Shown here piece after piece: positions 47,762 to 58,055 of a stretch of DNA of 64,000 bases. The first letter of the stretch is position 1; every line of letters starts with the position of its first letter. This DNA comes from Panaeolus papilionaceus (taxonomy: Eukaryota > Basidiomycota > Agaricomycetes > Agaricales), in contig JADNRZ010000003.1 of assembly GCA_015501605.1 (NCBI GenBank), positions 1,674,001 to 1,738,000 on the forward strand. The letters run 5' to 3'. The notes under the pieces were generated by a model that searched no databases, had not been told where the DNA came from, and was given only the letters and a program-made list of their open reading frames with translations. Made by a program: the position numbers and the translations under genes.

Positions 47762-49491
47762 TTACAGTAAAGCAGGTGTCATTTCAATGATAGCATGGGG
47801 TCCACGGCTGGTGTAGTCCGATTTGGACACAAAGTTTTTGGAGTTAGGATCCTGGCTGAATACAATCTGTGGACATTGGTCAGCGGATAGATGCAAATGG
47901 ATGGCAGTTCGTGATTACCTTGGCTGTGATACTAGAGCCCAAGAAAGCACTGTATCCGTTGCCAGTTTCTCTATACTCTGCATAGTAATCTGGAACGTTG
48001 AGAACTCGAATTAAGCGAGCCTGAACATCGCTCTGAAGGTCAGGGTTGCCAATGAAGGGGGAAAGACGAGACTGAAGAGCCACACCAATTCCTGCAGTTG
48101 AGGGGCAAATTAGTGGGTGTTATAATACTGGAGCGTACGAACATACCTTTGACGTGTCTTGTAATTGTGCCTGTTACGATCAAGCCTTGCCAGATATATT
48201 GGCGGTAGTCCACATCGGTTTGGCCGACGCAATGTCCCACGATTTCTTGAATGGGGCGTGGTTTGTCGACCTGCACTTTAGCAGAGATCGTACTAGGCTG
48301 TCCCAGGCACAGTGATGGGTCGAAAAGTGGCTCGCAGAACCTGTGTCGCTCCTTTCCGAGAGTAAGAGAGTGACCCTTGAATTCGACTGTGATAAGGTCT
48401 AGGGCTTCAATTTCCCTTGCACGGGCTTGTTCCGCAGCAGATGCCTTTGCTGTGAGCTTTTTCTTCATTCCACTCTCGATAACGGCCTTCTCTCTTCCTG
48501 CTACAACCACAGCTGCGATATCCGTTACACCCTCGTCTTCCAACACTGCCGTCTCTCCGTCCGAGGGAATTTTGATGGTGTCTTCATTCCAAAGTTGCTT
48601 TACGAGATCAAGTAATGTTTGGTGCAGCTGTTCTGGGCTGACGTCGGAGCCAGGAGGAGCTAGAGCATTCCTAACCGACGTGTTTTGCTTCAACAAGCCC
48701 ACTAGGTATTCTTCACAGTGCCGCATTCCGACCTGAACGGAACCCTTAGCGTGATGCTGGATGAACCCATCGTATATCGGTGTAATATCTGTGACTTCGT
48801 CCCCAATGTCGACAATAACACCGCTGAGGCCTTGTGTGCTGGCTGCGTAGAGGTGGGCGATAGGGCGTTCTAGAAGAGCAAAACCGGGGACGTTGAAGCG
48901 TTCAAAGAACACTTGACAGATACGTTCGGCTGAATTGCGGTTCGTGCTTTCAGAGGGCATTGATAGGATGACTGGTGATTCGTTTTGGACGCGTCGACGT
49001 TGGAGTGCTTGGAAAAGGATGAACTTCCTAATAACAAGAATGATTTAATGATTTAGGTATTAGATAGAACATAGACCATACCAAATTGCCTCTGCCTGCG
49101 TCCAATCGCTCACATCACCATCTGCAAATGGCCATGATACAATAATATCTTGTCCGTCCGCTAATGCTTCGTCAAGTTGATTTCCAACAAGATAGTCTTT
49201 GACTGCTGCTGATGGGTGCGAACTCTGGGGAAACAACGAGGTTGCACGGCTTGTGCTTGCACTCGTCGATGCCAAACCATCACTATTACCATTTTCATGA
49301 AGAGAACTCCTCCTCAAGCCGACTCTAGCTGGAATGTCCTGTTGAATGGTCGCGATGAAAAATTGAACATGGTTGAAAAAGACGCGACTTACGACTGAAG
49401 GCGTTTTCAATAGATCAAATAGACCAAGACCTGCTCTTACAGCCGTTCTACTGACTTCAATTATAATGATATTGGCATCTCGGAGGGACAT
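47762..49491 (-). CDS. ARP9: actin-related protein 9 (SWI/SNF, RSC subunit)
   Basis: Family role: nuclear actin-related protein of the SWI/SNF and RSC chromatin remodellers. The start MSLRDANIIIIEVSRTAVRA then GLGLFDLLKTPSV (49491) is the divergent phosphate-binding loop region. Next come SSHPSAAVKDYLVGNQLDEA and SWPFADGDVSDWTQAEAIW. After an intron come KFILFQALQRRRVQNESPVI, AERICQVFFERFNVPGFALL and GVIVDIGDEVTDITPIYDGF, the second actin-fold nucleotide loop. A long insertion with AEQARAREIEALDLITVEFK follows. The end is GYSAFLGSSITAKIVFSQDP, NFVSKSDYTSRGPHAIIEMT and the stop at 47762-47764. Divergence from actin in the ATP site is normal for Arp9. The gene is divergent from ERG7 with about 240 bases between starts. 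Confidence 0.88.
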
Positions 49492-49730
49492 GATAGAAAA
49501 GGTGGATCAGGTTAGGAGCAAACGCCGGCGGTCAAGATTGAAATCACGGTTGACGGTGTATGTTAGTGCTAATTTCCTTTTTGGGAATTGATTGCCTTTG
49601 GAAGTTTCAAGTCGTAAGATGTCATGCAATGGACGCCAATTTTTAGAACAGGTCCTTGACTTGCAACCACCATAACCTCCAGCTTTTTATTTATCTCTTT
49701 AGCTTAATACCCCCTTTCTTCACGTCAATT

Positions 49731-52700
49731 ATGTCGCTATGGGGCCCTCTGCAAGTACCAAATGACTATTCTAAACCTTTCACAGACTATTCACGGTGGA
49801 GGCTGCTCGTGAACGACGGTGGACGACATACATGGCACTATATGAAAACAGATGAAGAGATGCAGAGCTGGCCGCAGAATGAGGTGGACAGGTTTTGGTT
49901 GGGTCTTAAGACGGTGCGCAGATTATACCAGCCTCGATCATCACAGAACCCTGACTAGGAATCAATAATCGCGTAGACCATGCCAGACCTTCCAACTCCT
50001 AAAACACCTCTCGACGCCGCAAGGAATGGGTACAAGTTTTACAAGGAGCTACAATCGCATGACGGTCACTGGGCAGGGGAATACGGTGGTCCAATGTTCC
50101 TTTTGCCGGGCCTAGTCATTGGCTCATATGTCACCGGCATGGGTTTCGAAGAGCATGAACGACTGGAATTCATTCGCTACCTCATGAATCGCGCACACCC
50201 TGACGATGGTGGATGGGGGATGTAAGTCTATGTCTTCATTTTATCTGGAAGGGATTGTGCAAGACAGATTCGGTGGTGTTCTCAGGCAAAGATTCATGGA
50301 ACGACGTCCACTGCAACTATTGTCCAAGTCTTACCAAACCACCATTATTTCGCAAAGTCTTTCGATTATTGGTCTTGTACAATAATGCACGTCCGCTTAG
50401 TATTTTTGGTTGGTGTCAAACTCCCACACAGGGGCTCATCTGACCTCTTCAGCGTGTGTATACCAACGGCACAATCATTCCATAACTTTTCACCCACCAA
50501 ATCTCATTTCTTCGATGACATCTGTCGTACCACTTTCGTTATTCTCATTCTGCAGATTTCACGCTCGTCCAACATTTTGACTAATCCCGCATTCTTCTAG
50601 TCACGTCGAAGGACATTCGACCGTTTTCGGAACCGGGCTAAATTACACTGCTCTTCGCCTCCTTGGTGTTGACAAAGACCATCCCGTTTGTGTTAGAGCG
50701 CGTGCCACACTCCATAAACTAGGTATGCCATTCTTTTTTCTACTCAATAACGCCCTAATCAAGTCGGTAGGTGGATGCACATCTATCCCTGCGTGGGGCA
50801 AGTTCTGGCTCAGCATCCTCAACTGTTACGATTGGGAAGGAAACAACCCAGTTCCTCCCGAGTTGTGGTTAGTATCATTCTTGCCGTCCGAAGCACTTGA
50901 AGTGACAATTGATCCAGGACTTTACCCGATTGGATTCCTTTCCATCCCCACAGATGGTGGATTCACGTGCGCAATGTCTACATCCCAATGAGCTACCTCT
51001 ACGGTGTTAAATTCCAAGCTGAAGAGAACGACCTTATTCTCTCGCTTCGCGAGGAGCTCTATCCTGAAGACTACTACTCCATTCACTGGCCATCGCATCG
51101 TAACAACGTGAATGTTGTAGACTTGTACGCACCACATTCGAAGCTCTATGATGGTCTCGCGGCTATTCTAGGCGTTTACGAGCAATGCACCATCCCTCCA
51201 CTCCGTCGTGCTGGTCTCAAAAGAGCTTATGAGCTCATTTGCATGGAGGACGACAACACAGCATATCAAACGCTCGGCCCAGTCTCCAAAATGTTTAATC
51301 TCATCGCCCGATTCCACGCTGAAGGTCGTGACACTGAGTCATGGAAGATGCACAGGATCAAGAGGCAGGATTTCATGTGGATGGGAGCTGAGGGGATGAT
51401 GATGTGCGGCACGAATGGTAGTCAGCTTTGGGATATTGGCTTTATCACCCAGGCATTGGTTGAGACAGGTTTGGCGGAGGAGGAGGAATTCAAGCCCAGT
51501 TTGATCAAGGCGCTGGAGTGGCTTGACCAGGCGCAGATAAGGAAGGACCCTATGCACTACAAGGCGGCGTACCGACACACTACAAAGGGTGCTTGGGGAT
51601 TCAGGTTCGTTACGAGCGGGTTATGATACGTCCACAGATTGTTTACCTCTTTTGATAATCAGCACCACGGAGCAAGGCTACACCGTCAGTGATTGCACGG
51701 GTGAAGGCCTAAAAGCAGCCATGTACCTTCAATTTGATGTTGAGTGAGTATATTGATTCCCTGCGAGGGTGTAAGCTAACTTTTTTGTAGTTACACCGAA
51801 CATCTCATTTCACCCCAGCGTATGTATGATGCAGTTGATGTCATGCTTTCTCTTCAAAACCCTAATGGAGGATTCGCGTCGTACGAGCTTATCCGAGGAC
51901 CAGCCTGGCTCGAGAAGCTCAATCCAGCAGAGGTGTTCGGTAACATTATGATTGAGTACTGCTACCCTGAATGCACAACCTCAGTTATCACGTCACTCGC
52001 TATCTTCAGAAGGCATTTCCCCGATTACAGGAAGGCCGACGTTGAGTCAGTACACTGTTATTTCCTAATTTTCTTGCACTAACAGTCGGGTTTCATCAGC
52101 CGCGCTATGAAGGGGGCAATCAAATATCTTCACAAGGCCCAAACACCTGAGGGTGGTTGGGTTGGTTCTTGGGGAATCTGTTTCACATATGCCACTCAGT
52201 TCGCGTTGGAGAGCTTGTCACTCGTTGGAGAGACTTACGAAACCAGTGATTATGCTCGCAGAGCTTGCCACTACCTTCTCTCACATCAGCGCGAGGACGG
52301 TGGTTGGGGAGAAAGCTACAAGGTACTCCAATTTCACTCTTCCCTAAAGCCAAGGCTGACATCTGTGTAGTCATGCGAAAGCAGTTCATGGATAGAGCAC
52401 GAAGAGAGTCAGGTCGTGCAGACGTGCTGGGCCGTCATGTCCCTCATGTACGCTAAATACCCGTACGCCGAGCCCATCGAGAAGGGCGTCAAGCTCGTCA
52501 TGTCACGTCAACGTCCGGATGGGTCCTGGCCACAGGAAGCTATTGAGGGAGTGTTCAACAAGACCTGTGCCATCGCATACCCCAACTTCAAGTTCTCGTT
52601 CCCCATCTGGATGCTGGGTAAAGCTCACCATTACCTGCATTACTTGAGGGGGAAGAATACCGCTCCAGAGGTGGGATATCTGAAAAAGACGAGTGCGGTA

Positions 52701-52835
52701 AATGGGAATGGGGTGAAGAATGGTCATGCAAATGGCCATTCAAACGGTGCGGCGAATGGTAATGGCAAGGCAAATGGCAAAGCCAATGGGAACGGTGTTG
52801 TTAATGGAAATGGTAATATGAATGGATACCATTAG
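49731..52835 (+). CDS. ERG7: lanosterol synthase (oxidosqualene cyclase)
   Basis: It cyclises 2,3-oxidosqualene to lanosterol in ergosterol synthesis, on ER membranes or lipid droplets. The start [20 protein letters not shown] is at 49731. Family repeats of QW type are visible: [64 protein letters not shown] and [31 protein letters not shown] and [16 protein letters not shown] are conserved blocks. After an intron at 51605-51661 the active-site motif reads [20 protein letters not shown]: the catalytic Asp is present, but the usual DCTAE is DCTGE. The end [20 protein letters not shown] is followed by an added tail made almost entirely of Asn, Gly, Lys and Ala ([14 protein letters not shown]), stop 52835. 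Intact. Confidence 0.95.
52690..52832 (+). repeat. Asn-Gly-rich coding repeat at the ERG7 3' end
   Basis: Imperfect tandem repeats of AATGG-containing units encode NG, ANG and KANG in the last ~45 codons. Such a tail is not part of the cyclase fold. Confidence 0.75.
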
Positions 52836-54580
52836 AAATACATAGACGGTGGGTTGTACTTTGTTTTTGTTCGTTGGAGCCGGGTTTCTAGATCCCGTTG
52901 TTTTATCGTTATTTCGCTTTAGTATTTATTATACCTGGCATTTTTTGCCATGTCTTTAGATCTACGTCCATATTTCCCCTCATTTTCAAGTTTTATCGAA
53001 GGCAGATTTGCGTAGAAGTATTTCAGAATTGTTTCTGGGACGTCGTAATTTCCATAGATCTGTTTCACCTGAGACAAGTACAACAAGAAAGCCCAGGTCC
53101 TCGCACCAAAAAGTATCTCGCAGGGCGAGAGAAATGTGATAGAGGAAAAAGTATTATTGACACCCTGGTATCAAGTTCCAGCCCATATTCTTGAGTTTGG
53201 GACTATGGGACCAAGCATACTGGCAGGATCTTGAGATACTACATCGTCGTGGTGATGGAAAGTAACATGATCAGATGAGGACGTTCTGCAGAGAATATCT
53301 GTTTGGCGCAAACTCTACTATCTACCGTCAATCGTCCCAGGTCCTTGTCTCCAGATAAGATATCCCTATGTATTTCGGCTGTATTCGTGAGACGAGTTGC
53401 ATTGACGAGGCTTTTCTCCAGACCAAATGATGGCTGCAAATCACAATCACAATCAGTGATGCAAGTTTAACAGGAACACTGACGAGCATGGGAGTTGGAA
53501 TGCGTAGGATACGGTAAGACAATGGATATGTGTAAATGAGTATATAATGAGCAAGTAAATAACTGTGGAGAAAAGATGGTTCAATTATATCGACCTTCTC
53601 AGCATGACAGATGTACATATGTATGTCACTTTAAATCAGAGACAATGGACGTTAAGTACCACAACGCAGAGACCCTTCACACATGCGGTTTACCTCGCAT
53701 TTATAGAAAAGCAGGTTTTGAAAGACAGGGATGAAACAACAGCCTGTAGCAGCATGAGGCGCAGATGCCGCCCAGATCAACCTGAGAATTAGGATGAGTC
53801 TGTCGAACACTTGGAACGCAAAAAGACTTCGAATAAGACTCCGCGCGTGATAAAAGGGTAGCAATGAGCATGCGTAAGAATAGAATTTATGTTTTAGATA
53901 TGCTTTAAGGAGGTCCTAGTATTTTTTGTAGGATAAAGACAAAGAGATGAGAATGTGGTCTAAACAGCCGCCCAATTGGAGGCGTACCTTGTCCGATTTT
54001 GCAAACCGGCCGGGGAGCACAAAGAAGTACAAACATGATTCTCCTTGTTCCATTTTGGGACTATGCATTTCTCCTGCCGTTTGCGGCTTCACCCCATACT
54101 GTGTGAAGTAGTGCAAAATATAACACGAGGCGTTATTATACTGAATCAAGGGATTTACTTGAATTGAATGTTGCCTGCACAAGAAGAATTCTGCCTCGTG
54201 TGCTACAGACAAATCATCCCGTGGGTTTTTTGTAGGCGCAGCGTCATTTACTTGTCCTCTCCTTCATTCTATTCAGGGAGGATCGGACATTCCGGCAAAT
54301 TTCATTATTGTTCTACTTACCCCGTATAGATTGGTGAGTTATTGGAGAACAATAACCTCGATTCTAACAAAACGTATAAGTATGCATCTTCTCCACGGTA
54401 ATACCCCAGACATTGTCAGTCACTCAGCTCTCGAGCTTGCCTACTTGAAACCGCCCTACTTCGTTCGAGCGGCCTACCACATTCTTTATTGACGACAAAC
54501 ATCTTTTTCTGGGACGTAACAACACCTTACTTCGAATCCCCTCTCAAATCAAAATAGCACCACCAACAAACCCGCACAAG
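52836..54580. other. 1.75-kb intergenic region, no gene supported
   Basis: It contains the ERG7 3' UTR and the promoter of the small gene at 54581. Short frames on both strands lack recognisable domains, and none can be joined by good splice sites into a longer protein. It may hold a non-coding transcript or decayed sequence. Confidence 0.4.
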
Positions 54581-54980
54581 ATGTTCGCAGACGGATCCTT
54601 CGCTGTCGCTCTCGTCAAGAATCAAGTGATGGTTGTTCAAAGTATGTTCGCTTTAGATATTCAACTTATCGGACAATGTCTGATATTATCTCTCTTATCT
54701 AGCATCTGGAGCACAATCCGCTGGAGAGAAACTCATCGAAGTGCACCCTTACTCCCCGTTCGGAGAGGGCGTGTTCCTCGCATCCGACATTCCCTGCGCA
54801 CGCATCGCCGCATCAGACATTCTCACGTTCCTCCCACCCCTCGAAGATAACAACAGGCTTCTCAGCCAAGGCATGCTCGAGTTGCCCAAAAAGTCGTACT
54901 CCCAGTTCATGGAACTCAGCTCCAGACACCAGAAGCGCTACGAAAGCCTCTGGTCCGCCTGGGTTTCGAAGAAGCATTAA
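54581..54980 (+). CDS. small conserved-looking hypothetical protein
   Basis: I do not recognise the family. Exon 1: MFADGSFAVALVKNQVMVVQ. Removing an intron (GTATGT at about 54642 to TATCTAG) gives T then SGAQSAGEKLIEVHPYSPFG. The protein continues EGVFLASDIPCARIAASDIL, LLSQGMLELPKKSYSQFMEL and RYESLWSAWVSKKH, about 112 residues. No signal peptide or membrane helix. The consistent frame across a canonical intron and balanced composition support a real gene. A segmental duplication begins right after its stop codon. Confidence 0.6.
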
Positions 54981-55002
54981 TTCTCCTCCCGCTCCCCACC
55001 GA

Positions 55003-57145
55003 CGTCCTTCACGATCAGTCTACCACTGTCTCCGCAGATGCTCCAAGTTTCCATCATGATGAACCAGCTAAAGGCCTTGGCCTATACCCTCTTGTATCGA
55101 TTAGTGTTTCATTCTGTTTCCCATTACCCGATGTAGCCCTAGTATCATAATCTTGACCTGTATCGCTAGAACACATGTATTTTTAGTATTTAGCCGAACC
55201 CTCAGAATCAGAAAAAAGGATCGCCTTCAAACCCGACTACAGCCGGCTGTATTAAGTCACCCTGGGTGCATCCATTTACAGACTCGCAGAATATATTGCA
55301 AAAGTTCCCCTGTACCTGGCAAAGACCTTCGTGGTTTTGTTGTCTGGATTTCAATACATTTCACGACTATATCAGCTGCTCAGTGTGTTAACAGATTACG
55401 AATAGGCTAACCTAATACATACAGGCAGGGTTTTGACAACGCGAGGTGACAACGCTGGGGCCCGGGTAGGGTTCCGTTCGTTTCAACCAACGCCCCTTGA
55501 GGCCTGCTCAATGACCGACAAACTTATATATAAGGAGCTGTTCATAGGCATTCGACTCGCCAGCTCAACAAGGTTTTCCATTAGGAAAATACGATTGCTT
55601 GTAGAATCAATCTCTCTACCGTTCAGGTCTTTTATTTTCTTCATTAATCCTTGGGTTTTTTACTGAAACATCTCTACGTCCAGGTTACAGCTACTATGAC
55701 TGGATTCTACATCAAAAGCCCTGACAGCATTACTTTTATCCCATATGACCTTTCGGAGTGCATCATGTACTACATGAAATTCGATGTCGCCTCCCTCAAA
55801 AATGCCAGCCTCGTATGCCGTTCGTGGTCCTTCGCATCTCGAACTTGGCTATTTCGAACGCTGAAGCTCACTCCAACAAAGTACACCAAGCTTTTGGCAC
55901 TTGGTCGAGAGTCTGCAATACGATGCTTCGCGACACACTGCAAAGCTCTTGATATTCATTCGATCGACGTTCGAACAATGCCGCTGTCACTCGTTACAAC
56001 AATGTTCCCAGCTCTCGAGGAACTTTCTGTACGGAAGGCCTCTGTCCCGTCGTTGAAGGACCTTTTCGAATTTGCTGCAAGATTCACGCGTCTACGTTCA
56101 GTCACATTGGACGATGTCTGCTGGAGTCGGACTGCACCCACTCCTCTACCGTCAATACCAACTGTCGACCGTCTTGAAATACACGGGACGGTGAAATACA
56201 GACATCTTTTTGACGAACTTCGGAGTTCCAAGGTTTTTCCAAACCTCCGCTACCTCAAAGCAGGTCCATTGGAAGAATTGCATCTGCCAGCCATTGGACT
56301 TTATCTCGCTGACCCTGACGCGCCATGGCGGATTGAAAGCTTAACCTTTATGCTCGCGTCTGAAGAGCATTATATTTTTATGCCACCGCCTATGGCACAA
56401 ACAACACTCGGCAGAGTCATGCCGGAACGCCAAGTTCAGTCACTCTTACACGAAGAATACCGCTCAGCCTACGGGCTAGAGCCCTGCTTCGTCCCAGTTC
56501 CACATCTACGTCATTTCTGCGTGAAGAGCTTCCTCGACGTGCGAAATTTTGACCAAAGCACTGCACTATTATGGACCCCAAGATTCCTTGCTTCGATGAC
56601 CATGCCGAACCTTCAGTGCATCGAGTTCGAAGTCATACTTGACCGGGCGGGACAGTTGGACCAGTACGGTATACGTTGGTCGTTTATGGACTTTGCCTTG
56701 ACCGCAGCTGAGTTTGCGAACCTGAAGAAAGCTGTTTTCATCGTTAGTGGTCCGGACCCATCGAATCTAATGGGCATTGTGGACATTTTGTACAGACGCT
56801 TGCCTATGTCGGCAGAACAGGGAATATTGTATCTTCGCTCGGGGAGGAAGGATGGGATTATGCAGTGCGTAATATATAAATAGAGTATGGTCATTTTCAT
56901 GGTACTTGTTTTCGCACTGTGATGCAGGGGCACGTCAAACTGTCAGCTTGTGCTAATAACCTGCACAAGTCATCAATACAAGTCGACAATATTCAGCAAA
57001 CTTTCGAGTTGTGTGCCGAAGTTCTGAGTACGTTTGTCACTTCCCTTTCCACTATCTTCGTGTTATCAGTCAGGATGTGTGAGTGACACTTGTGGAAAAA
57101 ATTAATATTGTAGCCTGGGAGAGGATCGACGTTCAATCCGGCAGC
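55003..57145 (+). repeat. segmental duplication, copy 1 (contains F1)
   Basis: The upstream flank, gene F1 and the downstream flank match 58056-60205 with small insertions. Upstream matches include TCGCCTTCAAACCCGACTAC and CAGACTCGCAGAATATATTG. Downstream matches include CTGTGATGCAGG and AATATTCAGCAAA. Borders are approximate. Confidence 0.75.
55696..56883 (+). CDS. F-box-like paralog F1 (array 2)
   Basis: Single-exon gene of 395 codons. The N-terminal F-box-like segment reads IPYDLSECIMYYMKFDVASL then KNASLVCRSWSFASRTWLFR. The body has leucine-rich spacing (LFEFAARFTRLRSVTLDDVC; FPNLRYLKAGPLEELHLPAI). The C-terminal block, shared by all four array 2 genes, is ILDRAGQLDQYGIRWSFMDF followed by LPMSAEQGILYLRSG. 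The start at 55696 is chosen because it matches the starts of F2-F4. Role inferred: substrate receptor of an SCF ligase. It is not related by obvious sequence to array 1. Confidence 0.75.
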   Translation: MTGFYIKSPDSITFIPYDLSECIMYYMKFDVASLKNASLVCRSWSFASRTWLFRTLKLTPTKYTKLLALGRESAIRCFATHCKALDIHSIDVRTMPLSLVTTMFPALEELSVRKASVPSLKDLFEFAARFTRLRSVTLDDVCWSRTAPTPLPSIPTVDRLEIHGTVKYRHLFDELRSSKVFPNLRYLKAGPLEELHLPAIGLYLADPDAPWRIESLTFMLASEEHYIFMPPPMAQTTLGRVMPERQVQSLLHEEYRSAYGLEPCFVPVPHLRHFCVKSFLDVRNFDQSTALLWTPRFLASMTMPNLQCIEFEVILDRAGQLDQYGIRWSFMDFALTAAEFANLKKAVFIVSGPDPSNLMGIVDILYRRLPMSAEQGILYLRSGRKDGIMQCVIYK

Positions 57146-58055
57146 TCGACACTGGAATGGCAAGTTAATCCTCGCTGAACAACAATGTCAGTGTACAGTA
57201 AAATACAAGAAATTTTTCGATATACCCGGGCCATAGCTTTGTGTAGTAGTCACTAGAGAGAGGGGCAGAGTTCAGTACCCCGCGCCTGGCTTGGCTGAAC
57301 GCGATGTGCTTAAGATGTTGGGAAGATCGACCTCTGTCCACTCCATGGTGGCTACAGCCTACAGTATCGAGGATGGATGGGGCGGCAAGCAGACGAGAAA
57401 GGGGCCAAATAGTGCAGCTTGAAAATTGCTCGACAAATAGGACAAATAACAAATTAAAAAACTCATTGTTTAGCCAGTAAACGCATGGACTACATCAATA
57501 ACTCACCTAGTCTCCCCTGGTCAGAGTGACGATATGGGAGGATCTATGCGATCACAGATCCTGCTTCTTGAGCACATGACTCGAATTCAACTCATATGTC
57601 GCGCTCCTACCAACTTTCCTCTTCACTCTCTACCTTACCCGAGTATTCCGTATTTCTTCACCTACGTAGCTGCTCGCGCTCTCGCTTCCTCTCGCTCTAT
57701 CGCTTATTAACAACCCAACAACCTCTCCCCCTTATCAATACCTTTTTCACCGCCTCTCCCCTTTTCACACCATTACTCCCAATTCCACCACACCCAGTTA
57801 AATCAATCTCTCGATCTTCACTAGTGTACACATTCTTGTAATCTAAGCCCTCTTGTAGTTTGGGTAGAGGGAGGCGAGGCAGTCGGGGGCTCACCCCCCA
57901 CCGTCCTCACCTCTCGCCCTGGGTGGGCCAAGCCAGGCTCCCCTCTCTCATCCCCGCATACGCTACTCGACTACGGTAGACTCACCACATAGAACCAAGA
58001 TGTGATATGTAATAATAAATTACCGGAGTCACATAACAGTATTACACCCAACTTG
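57146..58055. other. unique spacer between the two duplicated units
   Basis: This is not shared with the flank of F2. It includes a pyrimidine-rich stretch (57590-57840, C/T-rich on plus) and a GC-rich part (57860-57960) with GGGGGCTCACCCCCC, which can form a short hairpin. No gene is supported; it may be transposon debris. Confidence 0.4.

Noticed and set aside
48988..48995. Third GACGCGTC palindrome
   Set aside because: It lies within an ARP9 coding exon (QRRRVQN), so codon content explains it better than regulation.
53239..54212. Several short minus-strand frames between ERG7 and 54581
   Set aside because: No recognisable domain, and no chain of canonical introns joins them.
57596..57841. 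Plus-strand Ser/Leu/Pro open frame
   Set aside because: It is translation of the C/T-rich spacer; no protein-like features.
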